From Nemertoderma westbladi (Eukaryota > Xenacoelomorpha > Nemertodermatida > Nemertodermatidae): a stretch of 24,034 nt of DNA. The stretch lies in assembly GCA_032718475.1 (NCBI GenBank), contig JAUCBJ010006123.1, forward strand, positions 1-24,034, given 5' to 3'. A program made the translations under genes and the position numbers. Shown here piece by piece: positions 1-10,500 of this stretch. The notes under the pieces are model-generated. The model did no database searches. It worked only from the letters and a program-made list of their open reading frames with translations, and was not told the DNA's origin. Positions within the stretch are counted from its first letter, which is position 1, and every line of letters starts with the position of its first letter.

Positions 1-2740
1 CATGACCGCTCCAACTCCTGTGTTTGCCGTTTCTGCAACCCACCCTGCTCCCTCGCCCCTTCCATAACCGCTCCAACTCCTGTGTTTGCCGTTTCTGCAA
101 CCTACCCGCTCCCTCGCCCCTTCCATAACCGCTCCAACTCCTGTGTTTGCCGTTTCTGCAACCTACCCTGCTCCCTCGCCCCTTCCATGACCGCTCCAAC
201 TCCTGTGTTTGCCGTTTCTGCAACCTACCCTGCTCCCTCGCCCCTTCCATAACCGCTCCAACTCCTGTGTTTGCCGTTTCTGCAACCTACCCTGCTCCCT
301 CGCCCCTTCCATGACCGCTCCAACTCCTGTGTTTGCCGTTTCTGCAACCTACCCTGCTCCCTCGCCCCTTCCATAACCGCTCCAACTCCTGTGTTTGCCG
401 TTTCTGCAACCCACCCTGCTCCCTCGCCCCTTCCATGACCGCTCCAACTCCTGTGTTTGCCGTTTCTGCAACCTACCCTGCCCCCTCGCCCCTTCCATGA
501 CCGCTCCAACTCCTGTGTTTGCCGTTTCTGCAACCTACCCTGCCCCCTCGCCCCTTCCATGACCGCTCCAACTCCTGTGTTTGCCGTTTCTGCAACCTAC
601 CCGCTCCCTCGCCCCTTCCATGACCGCTCCAACTCCTGTGTTTGCCGTTTCTGCAACCTACCCGCTCCCTCGCCCCTTCCATAACCGCTCCAACTCCTGT
701 GTTTGCCGTTTCTGCAACCTACCCGCTCCCTCGCCCCTTCCATGACCGCTCCAACTCCTGTGTTTGCCGTTTCTGCAACCTACCCTGCTCCCTCGCCCCT
801 TCCATGACCGCTCCAACTCCTGTGTTTGCCGTTTCTGCAACCTACCCTGCTCCCTCGCCCCTTCCATGACCGCTCCAACTCCTGTGTTTGCCGTTTCTGC
901 AACCTACCCTGCTCCCTCGCCCCTTCCATAACCACTCCAACTCCTGTGTTTGCCGTTTCTGCAACCCACCCTGCTCCCTCGCCCCTTCCATGACCGCTCC
1001 AACTCCTGTGTTTGCCGTTTCTGCAACCTACCCGCTCCCTCGCCCCTTCCATAACCGCTCCAACTCCTGTGTTTGCCGTTTCTGCAACCCACCCTGCTCC
1101 CTCGCCCCTTCCATGACCACTCCAACTCCTGTGTTTGCCGTTTCTGCAACCTACCCTGCTCCCTCGCCCCTTCCATAACCGCTCCAACTCCTGTGTTTGC
1201 CGTTTCTGCAACCTACCCGCTCCCTCGCCCCTTCCATGACCGCTCCAACTCCTGTGTTTGCCGTTTCTGCAACCTACCCTGCTCCCTCGCCCCTTCCATA
1301 ACCGCTCCAACTCCTGTGTTTGCCGTTTCTGCAACCTACCCTGCTCCCTCGCCCCTTCCATGACCGCTCCAACTCCTGTGTTTGCCGTTTCTGCAACCTA
1401 CCCTGCTCCCTCGCCCCTTCCATGCCCGCTCCAACTCCTGTGTTTGCCGTTTCTGCAACCTACCCTGCTCCCTCGCCCCTTCCATGACCGCTCCAACTCC
1501 TGTGTTTGCCGTTTCTGCAACCCACCCTGCTCCCTCGCCCCTTCCATAACCGCTCCAACTCCTGTGTTTGCCGTTTCTGCAACCCACCCTGCTCCCTCGC
1601 CCCTTCCATAACCGCTCCAACTCCTGTGTTTGCCGTTTCTGCAACCTACCCTGCTCCCTCGCCCCTTCCATGCCCGCTCCAACTCCTGTGTTTGCCGTTT
1701 CTGCAACCTACCCGCTCCCTCGCCCCTTCCATAACCGCTCCAACTCCTGTGTTTGCCGTTTCTGCAACCTACCCGCTCCCTCGCCCCTTCCATAACCGCT
1801 CCAACTCCTGTGTTTGCCGTTTCTGCAACCTACCCTGCTCCCTCGCCCCTTCCATGCCCACTCCAACTCCTGTGTTTGCCGTTTCTGCAACCTACCCTGC
1901 CCCCTCGCCCCTTCCATGACCGCTCCAACTCCTGTGTTTGCCGTTTCTGCAACCTACCCGCTCCCTCGCCCCTTCCATGACCGCTCCAACTCCTGTGTTT
2001 GCCGTTTCTGCAACCTACCCGCTCCCTCGCCCCTTCCATGACCGCTCCAACTCCTGTGTTTGCCGTTTCTGCAACCTACCCTGCTCCCTCGCCCCTTCCA
2101 TAACCGCTCCAACTCCTGTGTTTGCCGTTTCTGCAACCTACCCTGCTCCCTCGCCCCTTCCATGACCGCTCCAACTCCTGTGTTTGCCGTTTCTGCAACC
2201 CACCCTGCTCCCTCGCCCCTTCCATGACCGCTCCAACTCCTGTGTTTGCCGTTTCTGCAACCTACCCAGCTCCCTCGCCCCTTCCATGACCGCTCCAACT
2301 CCTGTGTTTGCCGTTTCTGCAACCCACCCTGCTCCCTCGCCCCTTCCATGACCGCTCCAACTCCTGTGTTTGCCGTTTCTGCAACCTACCCTGCTCCCTC
2401 GCCCCTTCCATGACCGCTCCAACTCCTGTGTTTGCCGTTTCTGCAACCTACCCTGCCCCCTCGCCCCTTCCATAACCGCTCCAACTCCTGTGTTAGCCGT
2501 TTCTGCAACCTACCCGCTCCCTCGCCCCTTCCATGACCGCTCCAACTCGTGTTTGCCGTTTCTGCAACCTACCCAGCTCCCTCGCCCCTTCCATGACCGC
2601 TCCAACTCCTGTGTTTGCCGTTTCTGCAACCTACCCGCTCCCTCGCCCCTTCCATGACCGCTCCAACTCCTGTGTTTGCCGTTTCTGCAACCTACCCAGC
2701 TCCCTCGCCCCTTCCATGACTGCTCCAATTCCTGTGTTCG
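1..2740. repeat. 62-bp minisatellite array, 44 full units plus a partial one
   Basis: A tandem array occupies the left edge and probably continues beyond it. Counting from each CAT of the CATGACCGCTCC/CATAACCGCTCC start, I find 44 complete units between 1 and 2714: 31 of 62 bp, 12 of 61 bp (ACCCGCTCC in place of ACCCTGCTCC) and one of 60 bp (near 2533, with a 2-base deletion in AACTCCTGTG). A degenerate last unit begins at 2715 and fades by about 2740. Common variants are ATGACC, ATAACC or ATGCCC at the unit start and CAACCTACC or CAACCCACC near the junction. The + strand is pyrimidine-rich. Stop-free reading occurs in several frames on both strands because the unit is not a multiple of three, so the apparent Cys/Pro-rich and Arg/Gly-rich proteins are shadows. 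No terminal duplications or transposase were seen. Confidence 0.98.
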
Positions 2741-3064
2741 CAAAAACTCGCAAAATAAAATATTAATTGCTTCTAACTTTTTCTGATATATTTTACTGTA
2801 CATTTTAATGAATTATATTAATGGACTATTATTTTACTCGTACGGCGTTTATTAAAATTAATATTTTTATTGTGATTTTTTCTGTAATTAGAAATATATA
2901 CATATTGATTTTGTTTAAATAATAAAGGTTCCACCAGCTGCCCCGAGTGGGGGTGTAATGTTAAAAAAAAATAATTTAGTGTTATCGAATATTTATTACG
3001 TGACTAGAGAGCCGCTTAACAACATAAACCAATATTGGATATTGAGTTCCGTTTTGGAGTTCGC
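2741..3064. other. AT-rich unique sequence
   Basis: AT-rich DNA lies between the 62-bp array and the MITE. I see no gene, RNA or transposon end in it. A short hairpin-like stretch, TGCCCCGAGTGGGGG, lies near 2940. A short open frame beginning near 2958 runs into the MITE and has no recognisable motifs. Confidence 0.6.
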
Positions 3065-3073
3065 CTTGCAGAC
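3065..3073. repeat. Left target-site duplication of the MITE
   Basis: CTTGCAGAC immediately left of the GGGT terminus, repeated exactly at 3288-3296. Confidence 0.85.
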
Positions 3074-3287
3074 GGGTAGGTGTAAAACGCGGATCCGGAT
3101 TCCAAAATTATCAATTAAAGGAAAGGAGCAGGTCACAGTGGCACGTTATTTTAAACCAAAACAATAAACTAAAGTCAATAGAACAGGTTATAGTTTTATT
3201 TTTGGGAGTTATAAAAATGTAAAAAAAATCGACTTCCGTAGGGACAATGTTAAATGTAGAATCCGGATCCGCGTTTTACACTGACCC
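3074..3287. mobile_element. 214-bp MITE with 29-bp TIRs, probably Mutator-like
   Basis: The element begins GGGTAGGTGTAAAACGCGG and its reverse-complemented right end begins GGGTCAGTGTAAAACGCGG. The terminal inverted repeats match at 27 of 29 positions, and 3080-3102 is a perfect 23-bp inverted copy of 3259-3281. It is flanked by a perfect 9-bp direct repeat CTTGCAGAC (3065-3073 and 3288-3296), which reads as a target-site duplication. A 9-bp duplication with longish TIRs is typical of Mutator-like elements, so I infer a non-autonomous MULE derivative. The interior is AT-rich with no transposase. The family name is inference; the TIR and duplication are directly visible. Confidence 0.88.
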
Positions 3288-3296
3288 CTTGCAGAC
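3288..3296. repeat. Right target-site duplication of the MITE
   Basis: CTTGCAGAC immediately right of the terminus, identical to 3065-3073. Confidence 0.85.
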
Positions 3297-3995
3297 ACTA
3301 AAGTTGCAATAACTTTTGAGTGCATGCATGGATTTTGCACAAATTACTTGCAAACCTTTTCTATGTCGATTATATTTCAACACATGTAATAAAATTTAAG
3401 AATTTCCACCAAAAATATTTTATTTTACTTTTTTTCGCCAGGAAAAAAAAGTAAAATCAATGCAATCCTTTGGGTTACTTTTTCCAAAAGTACCGGTACT
3501 CCATTTCTCCCGACTTTTATAAAACTTATTATTTTAATTCGAATTACAACAACACAAGCTCCGGATTAATTTGCCCGGAACCAGATTATTTGCCAAGAGT
3601 TGCATCCCTAATATACATAGATCTAAATAAATTCACTAAATAAATACAATAAAATTCTAGAAAACAAACTCTACTCCTGTGGGATTCCCCACTTAATAGC
3701 ATCCTCTCTTCTAGATCACGCAATCGGGGACTACCACTCCTCTCCTCTACCTACTAACCTGTGGGGCATCTCAAGCTAACCCGATCAGCAATAAATATTT
3801 AGAAAACACAACTAAAACAAATATCATAATATATTTATACAGAAGTAAATCTCAACATATATATTGCAGCTAACAAATCATCTATATGAAACAACTTAAT
3901 TATTATGAACAATTAATAATTGTGCAGCTTTATAAGTTAAGATGGAAACGTTGAATTTAATTGTAACTTAAAAATTAAAATATTCGATAATTCGC
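3297..3995. other. AT-rich unique sequence
   Basis: About 700 bp of AT-rich DNA with poly-A/T runs and one AGTACCGGTACT palindrome near 3489. A somewhat GC-richer patch at about 3670-3790 has no tRNA-like or coding signature that I can recognise. Confidence 0.6.
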
Positions 3996-4760
3996 AATAA
4001 TAAATGTTATGGGGGTGGCCTATAATAAATGTTATGGGGGTGGCGTATAATGAATGTTATGGGGGTGGCGCGGGTGGCGTGGTGGTGTATAATAAATGTT
4101 ATGGGGGTGGCGCGGGTGGCGTATAATAAATGTTATGGGGTGGCATATAATGGATGTTATGGGGGTGGCCTATAATAAATGTTATGGGGGTGGCGTATAA
4201 TGAATGTTATGGGGGTGGCGTATAATGAATGTTATGGGGGTGGCCTATAATAAATGTTATGGGGGTGGCCTATAATAAATGTTATGGGGGTGGCCTATAA
4301 TAAATGTTATGGGGGTGGCGCGGCGGGTGGCCTATAATAAATGTTATGGGGGTGGCCTATAATAAATGTTATGGGGGTGGCGTATAATGAATGTTATGGG
4401 GGTGGCGCGGGTGGCGTATAATAAATGTTATGGGGGCGGCCTATAATAAATGTTATGGGGGTGGCCTATAATAAATGTTATGGGGGTGGCGCGGGTGGCG
4501 TATAATAAATGTTATGGGGGTGGCCTATAATAAATGTTATGGGGGTGGCCTATAATAAATGTTATGGGGTGGCGTATAATAAATGTTATGGGGGTGGCGT
4601 ATAATGAATGTTATGGGGGTGGCGCGGGTGGCGCAGGTGGCGTATAATAAATGTTATGGGGGTGGCGTATAATAAATGTTATGGGGGTTGCGTATAATGA
4701 ATGTTATGGGGGTTGCGTATAATGAATGTTATGGGGGTGGCACGGGTGGCGTATAATAAA
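3996..4760. repeat. 25-bp G-rich minisatellite, 27 units
   Basis: The unit is TATAATAAATGTTATGGGGG followed by TGGCC or TGGCG (25 bp). I count 27 occurrences of the ATGTTATGGGG core. Seven junctions carry an extra GCGGGTGGC-like insert (near 4059, 4110, 4318, 4405, 4489, 4619 and 4739), giving a second class of longer units. AATGAATG variants replace AATAAATG in some copies. Strand asymmetry is strong: all G runs are on the + strand. No long ORF spans it. Confidence 0.97.
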
Positions 4761-5380
4761 TGAATCCCAGAATAGTGTGACGTAATTCGATTGGGAGCTA
4801 AATGTATATTTCTCAAGCGTAACCCAAGGCAACCAATATGTAATGCAAATTAATTATTACCAAATAAAAAACTAATAAAAGTATATAATATATATTTTGT
4901 TCAAAAGATTAAAGGCAAATTTAATCCAACAATAATAAAATATATTTTGTTATTGTTTTATGAGGCAATATGTATGAGTAGATAATAAAGTTAGCTTATA
5001 GAATAGATAAAAATAATATAACATATTGGGAGAAAAGATATAAAAAATGTAAGGAAACAATCTTAGTAGGCACAAGGACTCGATTAAGGTGGTTATAATG
5101 TAGCCCATTTAGGCAAATAACATCTTCAGTTATACATATATAACATAATTATAACCGCGACAATAAATCTTAGGGTACTTATGGTGTCAGTGCAGATAAG
5201 ACACGTCCGTGAGTGTTTGCGCAGCACGAGACCGCATAAGTACCAAGTTTGGTTTAATTTCATCAATTATTGACCGACTTATTTTTTGCTTTCAAGAATT
5301 AATTTAAAAAGTGCAAAAGAATCATTGCCGCGCTAGAAATAGATCAGATTCTTACTGCTGATAGAGAGGATAGGAAGACA
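4761..5380. other. AT-rich unique sequence with a dispersed motif before the 28-bp array
   Basis: No gene is seen. The stretch at 5241-5281 (containing AAGTTTGGTTTAATTTCATC) matches 19353-19393 at about 34 of 41 positions. That second copy also lies 90-150 bp upstream of a tandem array. Confidence 0.6.
5241..5290 (+). repeat. Dispersed motif, copy 1
   Basis: The segment with core GTTTAATTTCATCAA and a following TGAC.GA.TTATT matches 19353-19393 in the same orientation. Motifs of this type are often seen in tails of non-autonomous transposons of invertebrates, but I cannot assign a family from these two copies. Confidence 0.5.
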
Positions 5381-6650
5381 ATGTGTACCGCTATGGAACC
5401 GGTACAGTCTATGTACAGACGTACGGAACTGCTAGGCCTACCGGTACAGTCTGTGTACCGGTATGGTACTGGTTCAGTCTGTGTACCGGTACGGAAATGG
5501 TACAGTCTATGTACCGGTACGGAACTGGTACAGTCTGTGTACCGGTACCGGTACAGAACTGGTAGTCTGTATAATGGTACAGTACTGGTACAGTCAGTGT
5601 ATCGGTACAAAACTGGTACAGTCTGTGTATCGGTACGGAACTGGTTCAGTCTGTGTACCAGTACCGGTACAGAACTGGTACAGTGTGAACCGGTACAGAA
5701 CTGGTACAGTCTGTGTACTGGTACAGAACTGGTACAGTCTGTGTACTGTACCGGTACTGAACTGGTTCAGTCTGTGTACCGGTATGGAACTGGTTCAGTC
5801 TGTGTACCGGTATGGAACTGGTTCAGTCTGTGTACCGGTACGGAACTGGTACAGTCTTTGTACTGTACCGGTACGGAACTGGTTCAGTCTGTGTACCGGT
5901 ACCGGCACAGCACTGGTACAGTGTGTACTGGTACATAACTGGTACAGTCTGTGTACTGGTACAGAACTGGTACAGTCTGTGTACTGTACCGGTACTGAAC
6001 TGGTTCAGTCTGTGTACCGGTATGGAACTGGTTCAGTCTGTGTACCGGTATGGAACTGGTTCAGTCTGTGTACCGGTACGGAACTGGTACAGTCTTTGTA
6101 CTGTACCGGTACGGAACTGGTTCAGTCTGTGTACCGGTATGGAACTGGTTCAGTCTGTGTACCGGTACGGAACTGGTTCAGTCTGTGTACCGGTACCGGT
6201 ACAGAACTGGTACAGTGTGTACTGGTACAGAACTGGTACAGTCTGCCGGTACAGTGTACCGGTATAGAACTGGTACAGTCTGTGTACCGGTACGGAACTG
6301 GTACAGTCTGTGTACCAGTACGGAACTGGTACAGTCTGTGTACCAGTACAGACAACGGAACTGGTACAGTCTGTGTACCGGTACATAACTGGTAGTCTGT
6401 GTACCGGTACAGAACTGGTACAGTCTGTGTACCGGTACAGAACTGGTACAGACTGTGTACTGGTACAGAACTGGTACAGTCTGTGTATCAGTACAGAACT
6501 AGTACAGTGTGTGTACCGGTACGGAACTGGTACTGCCTGTGCACCGGTACAGAACTGGTAGTCTGTGTACCGGTACAGAACTGGTACAGTCTGTGCACTG
6601 GTACAGAACTGGTACAGTCTGTGTATCAGTACAGAACTGGTACAGTCTGT
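5381..6650. repeat. 28-bp satellite, block A
   Basis: Head-to-tail units of 28 bp join ACCGGTACGGAACTGG to TACAGTCTGTGT. Frequent variants are ACGG/ACAG/ATGG and CCGG/CCAG/CTGG, with insertions such as TGTACCGGTACC-type doublings that break the strict period. The left edge (5381-5460) is the most diverged, as expected for array margins. About 45 units fit. Each unit contains the palindrome GTACCGGTAC and the hairpin CTGGTACA-GTCTG-TGTACCAG. Because 28 leaves remainder 1 on division by 3, all three frames read through as the same Tyr/Val/Cys-rich pseudo-protein. The long open frame here is therefore not evidence for a gene. Confidence 0.97.
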
Positions 6651-7535
6651 TAGCCCTCCCAGCCAAAAAAATCGATGAAAAAAAGGAAAAAAGGAATTTA
6701 TATTTTAAAAAAAAAAAAGGAAAAAAAGGGTAGGATGCAGTTCAGAAAAAGGACAACAATCGGTTCAAAAAAAGGGAAATACTGAATTGATATTATCTTT
6801 AAAAAAGGATAGTAAACATTATATTTCATTAACCTTATATATATATAGGCCTATTAAGAAACGTCACTGTATGTTTCTAATTTTCACATTTTTGCCTAGT
6901 TATCAGAGATGGTTGAATTCGGCCTATTGATGGCCATTGATAGAGGTTTATCAAACGCTTGTAAATAGAACTTTAGTTTGAAAGAAATATAAGGCCCAAA
7001 AACTTTGGTACGGATTTCTGGTCGTGGCTACATTTATATAAATAACAAAAATACTTTTAGACTCAATCAAAATTCATCCATCTCCAGGGGAAAACGGATG
7101 CAAATAATAGGTGATTATGAGCAAAAATGAAACTATAACCCTTGTTATAGGCTTTACTTTATTGTTTTGGTTAGAATAGACTACCACTGCAACTTGTTCC
7201 TTTCCCTAAATTAAAAAACAACAATATTAATTCACCAAATCATAAATTTACAGTTCCCTCAACTGCTACATTTTTATGGTAACTTAGCTTGTGATTTTTG
7301 TCAAAATAAACATTCAAAATAAAAATCGGCATTATTATGCCCGTCAATCTCTGTTATAACCTTGTCAATATCAACAGCAAGCTGAAGTTGATATTCTAAA
7401 CCAAAAAAAGAGGAAAAAAATGTGTGAAAATGGACAAAAAAAGGAAAAAAGGAAACGTTCTAAAAAAAAAGGAAAAAAAGGAAACGTTTTAAAATAAAGG
7501 AAAAAAAAGGAAAAAAGGAAACTCTGGGAGGCCTG
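6651..7535. mobile_element. 885-bp insertion interrupting the 28-bp satellite
   Basis: Non-satellite, A-rich DNA separates two blocks of one satellite. The left end reads TAGCCCTCCCAG and the reverse-complemented right end CAGGCCTCCCAG (10 of 12 match). The satellite motif GTCTGT ends block A (6645-6650) and starts block B (7536-7541). Removing the insert and one GTCTGT restores an unbroken unit, so this is an insertion with about a 6-bp duplication. An imperfect 8-bp duplication (CAGTCTGT versus TGGTCTGT) is an alternative that would suit a hAT element. Both ends carry AAAAAAAGGAAAAAAGG-type tracts in the same orientation (about 6663-6730 and 7405-7520). The interior has no coding capacity that I recognise. 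The superfamily is unresolved. Confidence 0.8.
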
Positions 7536-10500
7536 GTCTGTGTACCAGTACGGAACTGGTACTGTCTGTGCACCGGTACAGAACTGGTATGGTACAGTCT
7601 GTGTACCAGTACGGAACTGGTAGTCTGTGTACAGGTACGGAACTGGTACAGTCTGTGTACAGGTACGAAACTGGTACAGTCTGTGTACCGGTACAGAACT
7701 GGTACAGTCTGTGTACAGGTACGAAACTGGTATAGTCTGTGTACTGGTACAGAACTGGTACAGTCTGTGTACCGGTACGGAACTGGTACAGTCTGTGTAC
7801 CGGTACGAAACTGGTACAGTCTGTGTACCGGTACAGAACTGGTACAGTCTGTGTACCGGTACATAACTGGTACCGTCTGTGTACCGGTACAGAACTGGTA
7901 CAGTCTGTGTACCGGTACGGAACTGGTACAGTCTGTGTACCGGTACGGAACTGGTACAGTCTGTGTACCAGTACGGAACTGGTACAGTCTGTGTACTGGT
8001 ACGGAACTGGTACAGTCTGTGTACCGGTACAAAACTGGCACAGTCTGTGTACCGGTACAGAACAGGTACAGTCTGTGTACTGGTACAGAACTGGTACAGT
8101 CTGTGTATCAGTACTGACCTGGTACAGTCTGTGTATCAGTACTGAACTGGTACAGTCTGTGTACCGGTACGAAACTGGTACAGTCTGTGTACCGGTACAG
8201 AACTTGTAAAGTCTGTGTACCGGTACATAACTGGTACCGTCTGTGTACCGGTACAGAACTGGTACAGTCTGTGTACCGGTACGGAACTGGTACAGTCTGT
8301 GTACCGGTACGGAACTGGTACAGTCTGTGTACCAGTACGGAACTGGTACAGTCTGTGTACTGGTACGGAACTGGTACAGTCCGTGTACCGGTACAAAACT
8401 GGCACAGTCTGTGTACCGGTACAGAACAGGTACAGTCTGTGTACTGGTACAGAACTGGTACAGTCTGTGTATCAGTACTGACCTGGTACAGTCTGTGTAT
8501 CAGTACTGAACTGGTACAGTCTGTGTACCAGTACGAAACTGGTACAGTCTGTGTACCGGTACAGAACTGGTACGGTCTGTGCACCGGTACAGAACTGGTA
8601 CAGTCTGTGTACCGGTACAAAACTGGCACAGTCTGTGTACCGGTACAGAACTGGTACAGTCTGTGTACAGGTACGGAACTAGTACAGACTGTGTACAGGT
8701 ACGAAACTGGTATAGTCTGTGTACCGGTATGGAACTGGTACAGTCTGTGTATCGGTACAGAACTTGTACAGTCTGTGTACCGGTACAGAACTTGTAAAGT
8801 CTGTGTAACGGTACATAACTGGTAGTCTGTGTACCGGTACAGAACTGGTACAGTCTGTGTACCAGTACAGAACTGGTACAGTCTGTGTACCGGTACAGAA
8901 CTGGTACAGTCTGTGTACCGGTACGGAACTGGTACAGTCTGTGTACCGGTACGGAACTGGTACAGTCTGTGTACCAGTACGGAACTGGTACAGTCTGTGT
9001 ACAGGTACGAAACTGGTATAGTCTGTGTACTGGTACAGAACTGGTACAGTCTGTGTACTGGTACGGAACTGGTACAGTCTGTGTACCGGAACGAAACTGG
9101 TACATTCGGTGTACCGGTACAGAACTGGTACAGTCTGTGTACCGGTACAGAACTTGTAAAGTCTATGTACCGGGACATAACTGGTACAGTCTGTGTACCG
9201 GTACCGAACTGGTACAGTCTGTGTACCGGTACGGAACTGGTACAGTCTGTGTACCGGTACGGAACTGGTACAGTCTGTGTACCGGTACGGAACTGGTACA
9301 GTATGTGTACCAGTACGGACAATAAAACTGGTACAGTCTGTGTACCGGTACGGAACTGGTACAGTCTGTGTACCGGTACGGAACTGGTACAGTATGTGTA
9401 CCAGTACGGACAATGGAACTGGTACAGTCTGTGTACCGGTACGGAACTGGTACAGTGTTTACCGGTATAGAACTGGTACAGTCTGTGTACCGGTACAGAA
9501 CAGGTACAGTCTGTGTATCAGTACTGACCTGGTACAGTCTGTGTATCAGTACTGAACTGGTACAGTCTGTGTACCAGTACGGAACTGGTACAGTCTGTGT
9601 ACCAGTACGAAACTGGTACAGTCTGTGCACCGGTACAGAACTAGTACAGTCTGTGCACCGGTACAGAACTGGTACAGTCTGTGTACCGGTACAAAACTGG
9701 CACAGTCTGTGTACCGGTACAGAACTGGTACAGTCTGTTTACAGGTACGGAACTGGTACAGTCTGTGTACAGGTACGAAACTGGTATAGTCTGTGTACCG
9801 GTATGGAACTGGTACAGTCTGTGTATCGGTACGGAACTTGTACAGTCTGTGTACCGGTACATAACTGGTACAGTCTGTGTACCGGTGCAGAACTGGTATA
9901 GTCTGTGTACCAGTACGGAACTGGTACAGTCTGTGTACCCGTACGGAACTGGTACAGTCTGTGTACCGGTACGGTCTGTGTACCGGTACAGAACAGGTAC
10001 AGTCTGTGCACTGGTACAGAACTGGTACAGTCTGTGTATCAGTACTGACCTGGTACAGTCTGTGTATCAGTACTGAACTGGTACAGTCTGTGTACTGGTA
10101 CGGAACTGGTACAGTCTGTGTACCGGTACGGAACTGGTACAGTCTGTGTACCCGTACGGAACTGGTACAGTCTGTGTACCGGTACAGAACAGGTACAGTC
10201 TGTGTACTGGTACAGAACTGGTACAGTCTGTGTATCAGTACTGACCTGGTACAGTCTGTGTATCAGTACTGAACTGGTACAGTCTGTGTACCAGTACGAA
10301 ACTGGTACAGTCTGTTTACCGCTACAGAACTGGTACGGTCTGTGCACCGGTACAGAACTGGTACAGTCTGTGTACCGGTACAAAACTGGCACAGTCTGTG
10401 TACCGGTACAGAAATGGTATAGTCTGTGTACAGGTACGGAATTGGTACAGTCTGTGTACAGGTACGAAACTGGTATAGTCTGTGTACCGGTATGGAACTG

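Noticed and set aside
225-2803. Long Arg/Gly-rich (minus) and Cys/Pro-rich (plus) open frames in the 62-bp array
   Set aside because: The same peptide recurs in rotating frames on both strands because 62 and 61 bp are not multiples of three. There is no consistent start, stop or codon pattern.
2958-3167. 69-codon frame near the left end
   Set aside because: It runs from unique DNA into the 214-bp MITE across its TIR and target duplication, so it is accidental.
3660-3800. Possible tRNA or small RNA gene in the GC-richer patch
   Set aside because: No A/B box pair or cloverleaf could be drawn by eye.
1-4760. CRISPR array
   Set aside because: The 62-bp and 25-bp arrays are contiguous repeats without unique spacers, in an animal genomic context.
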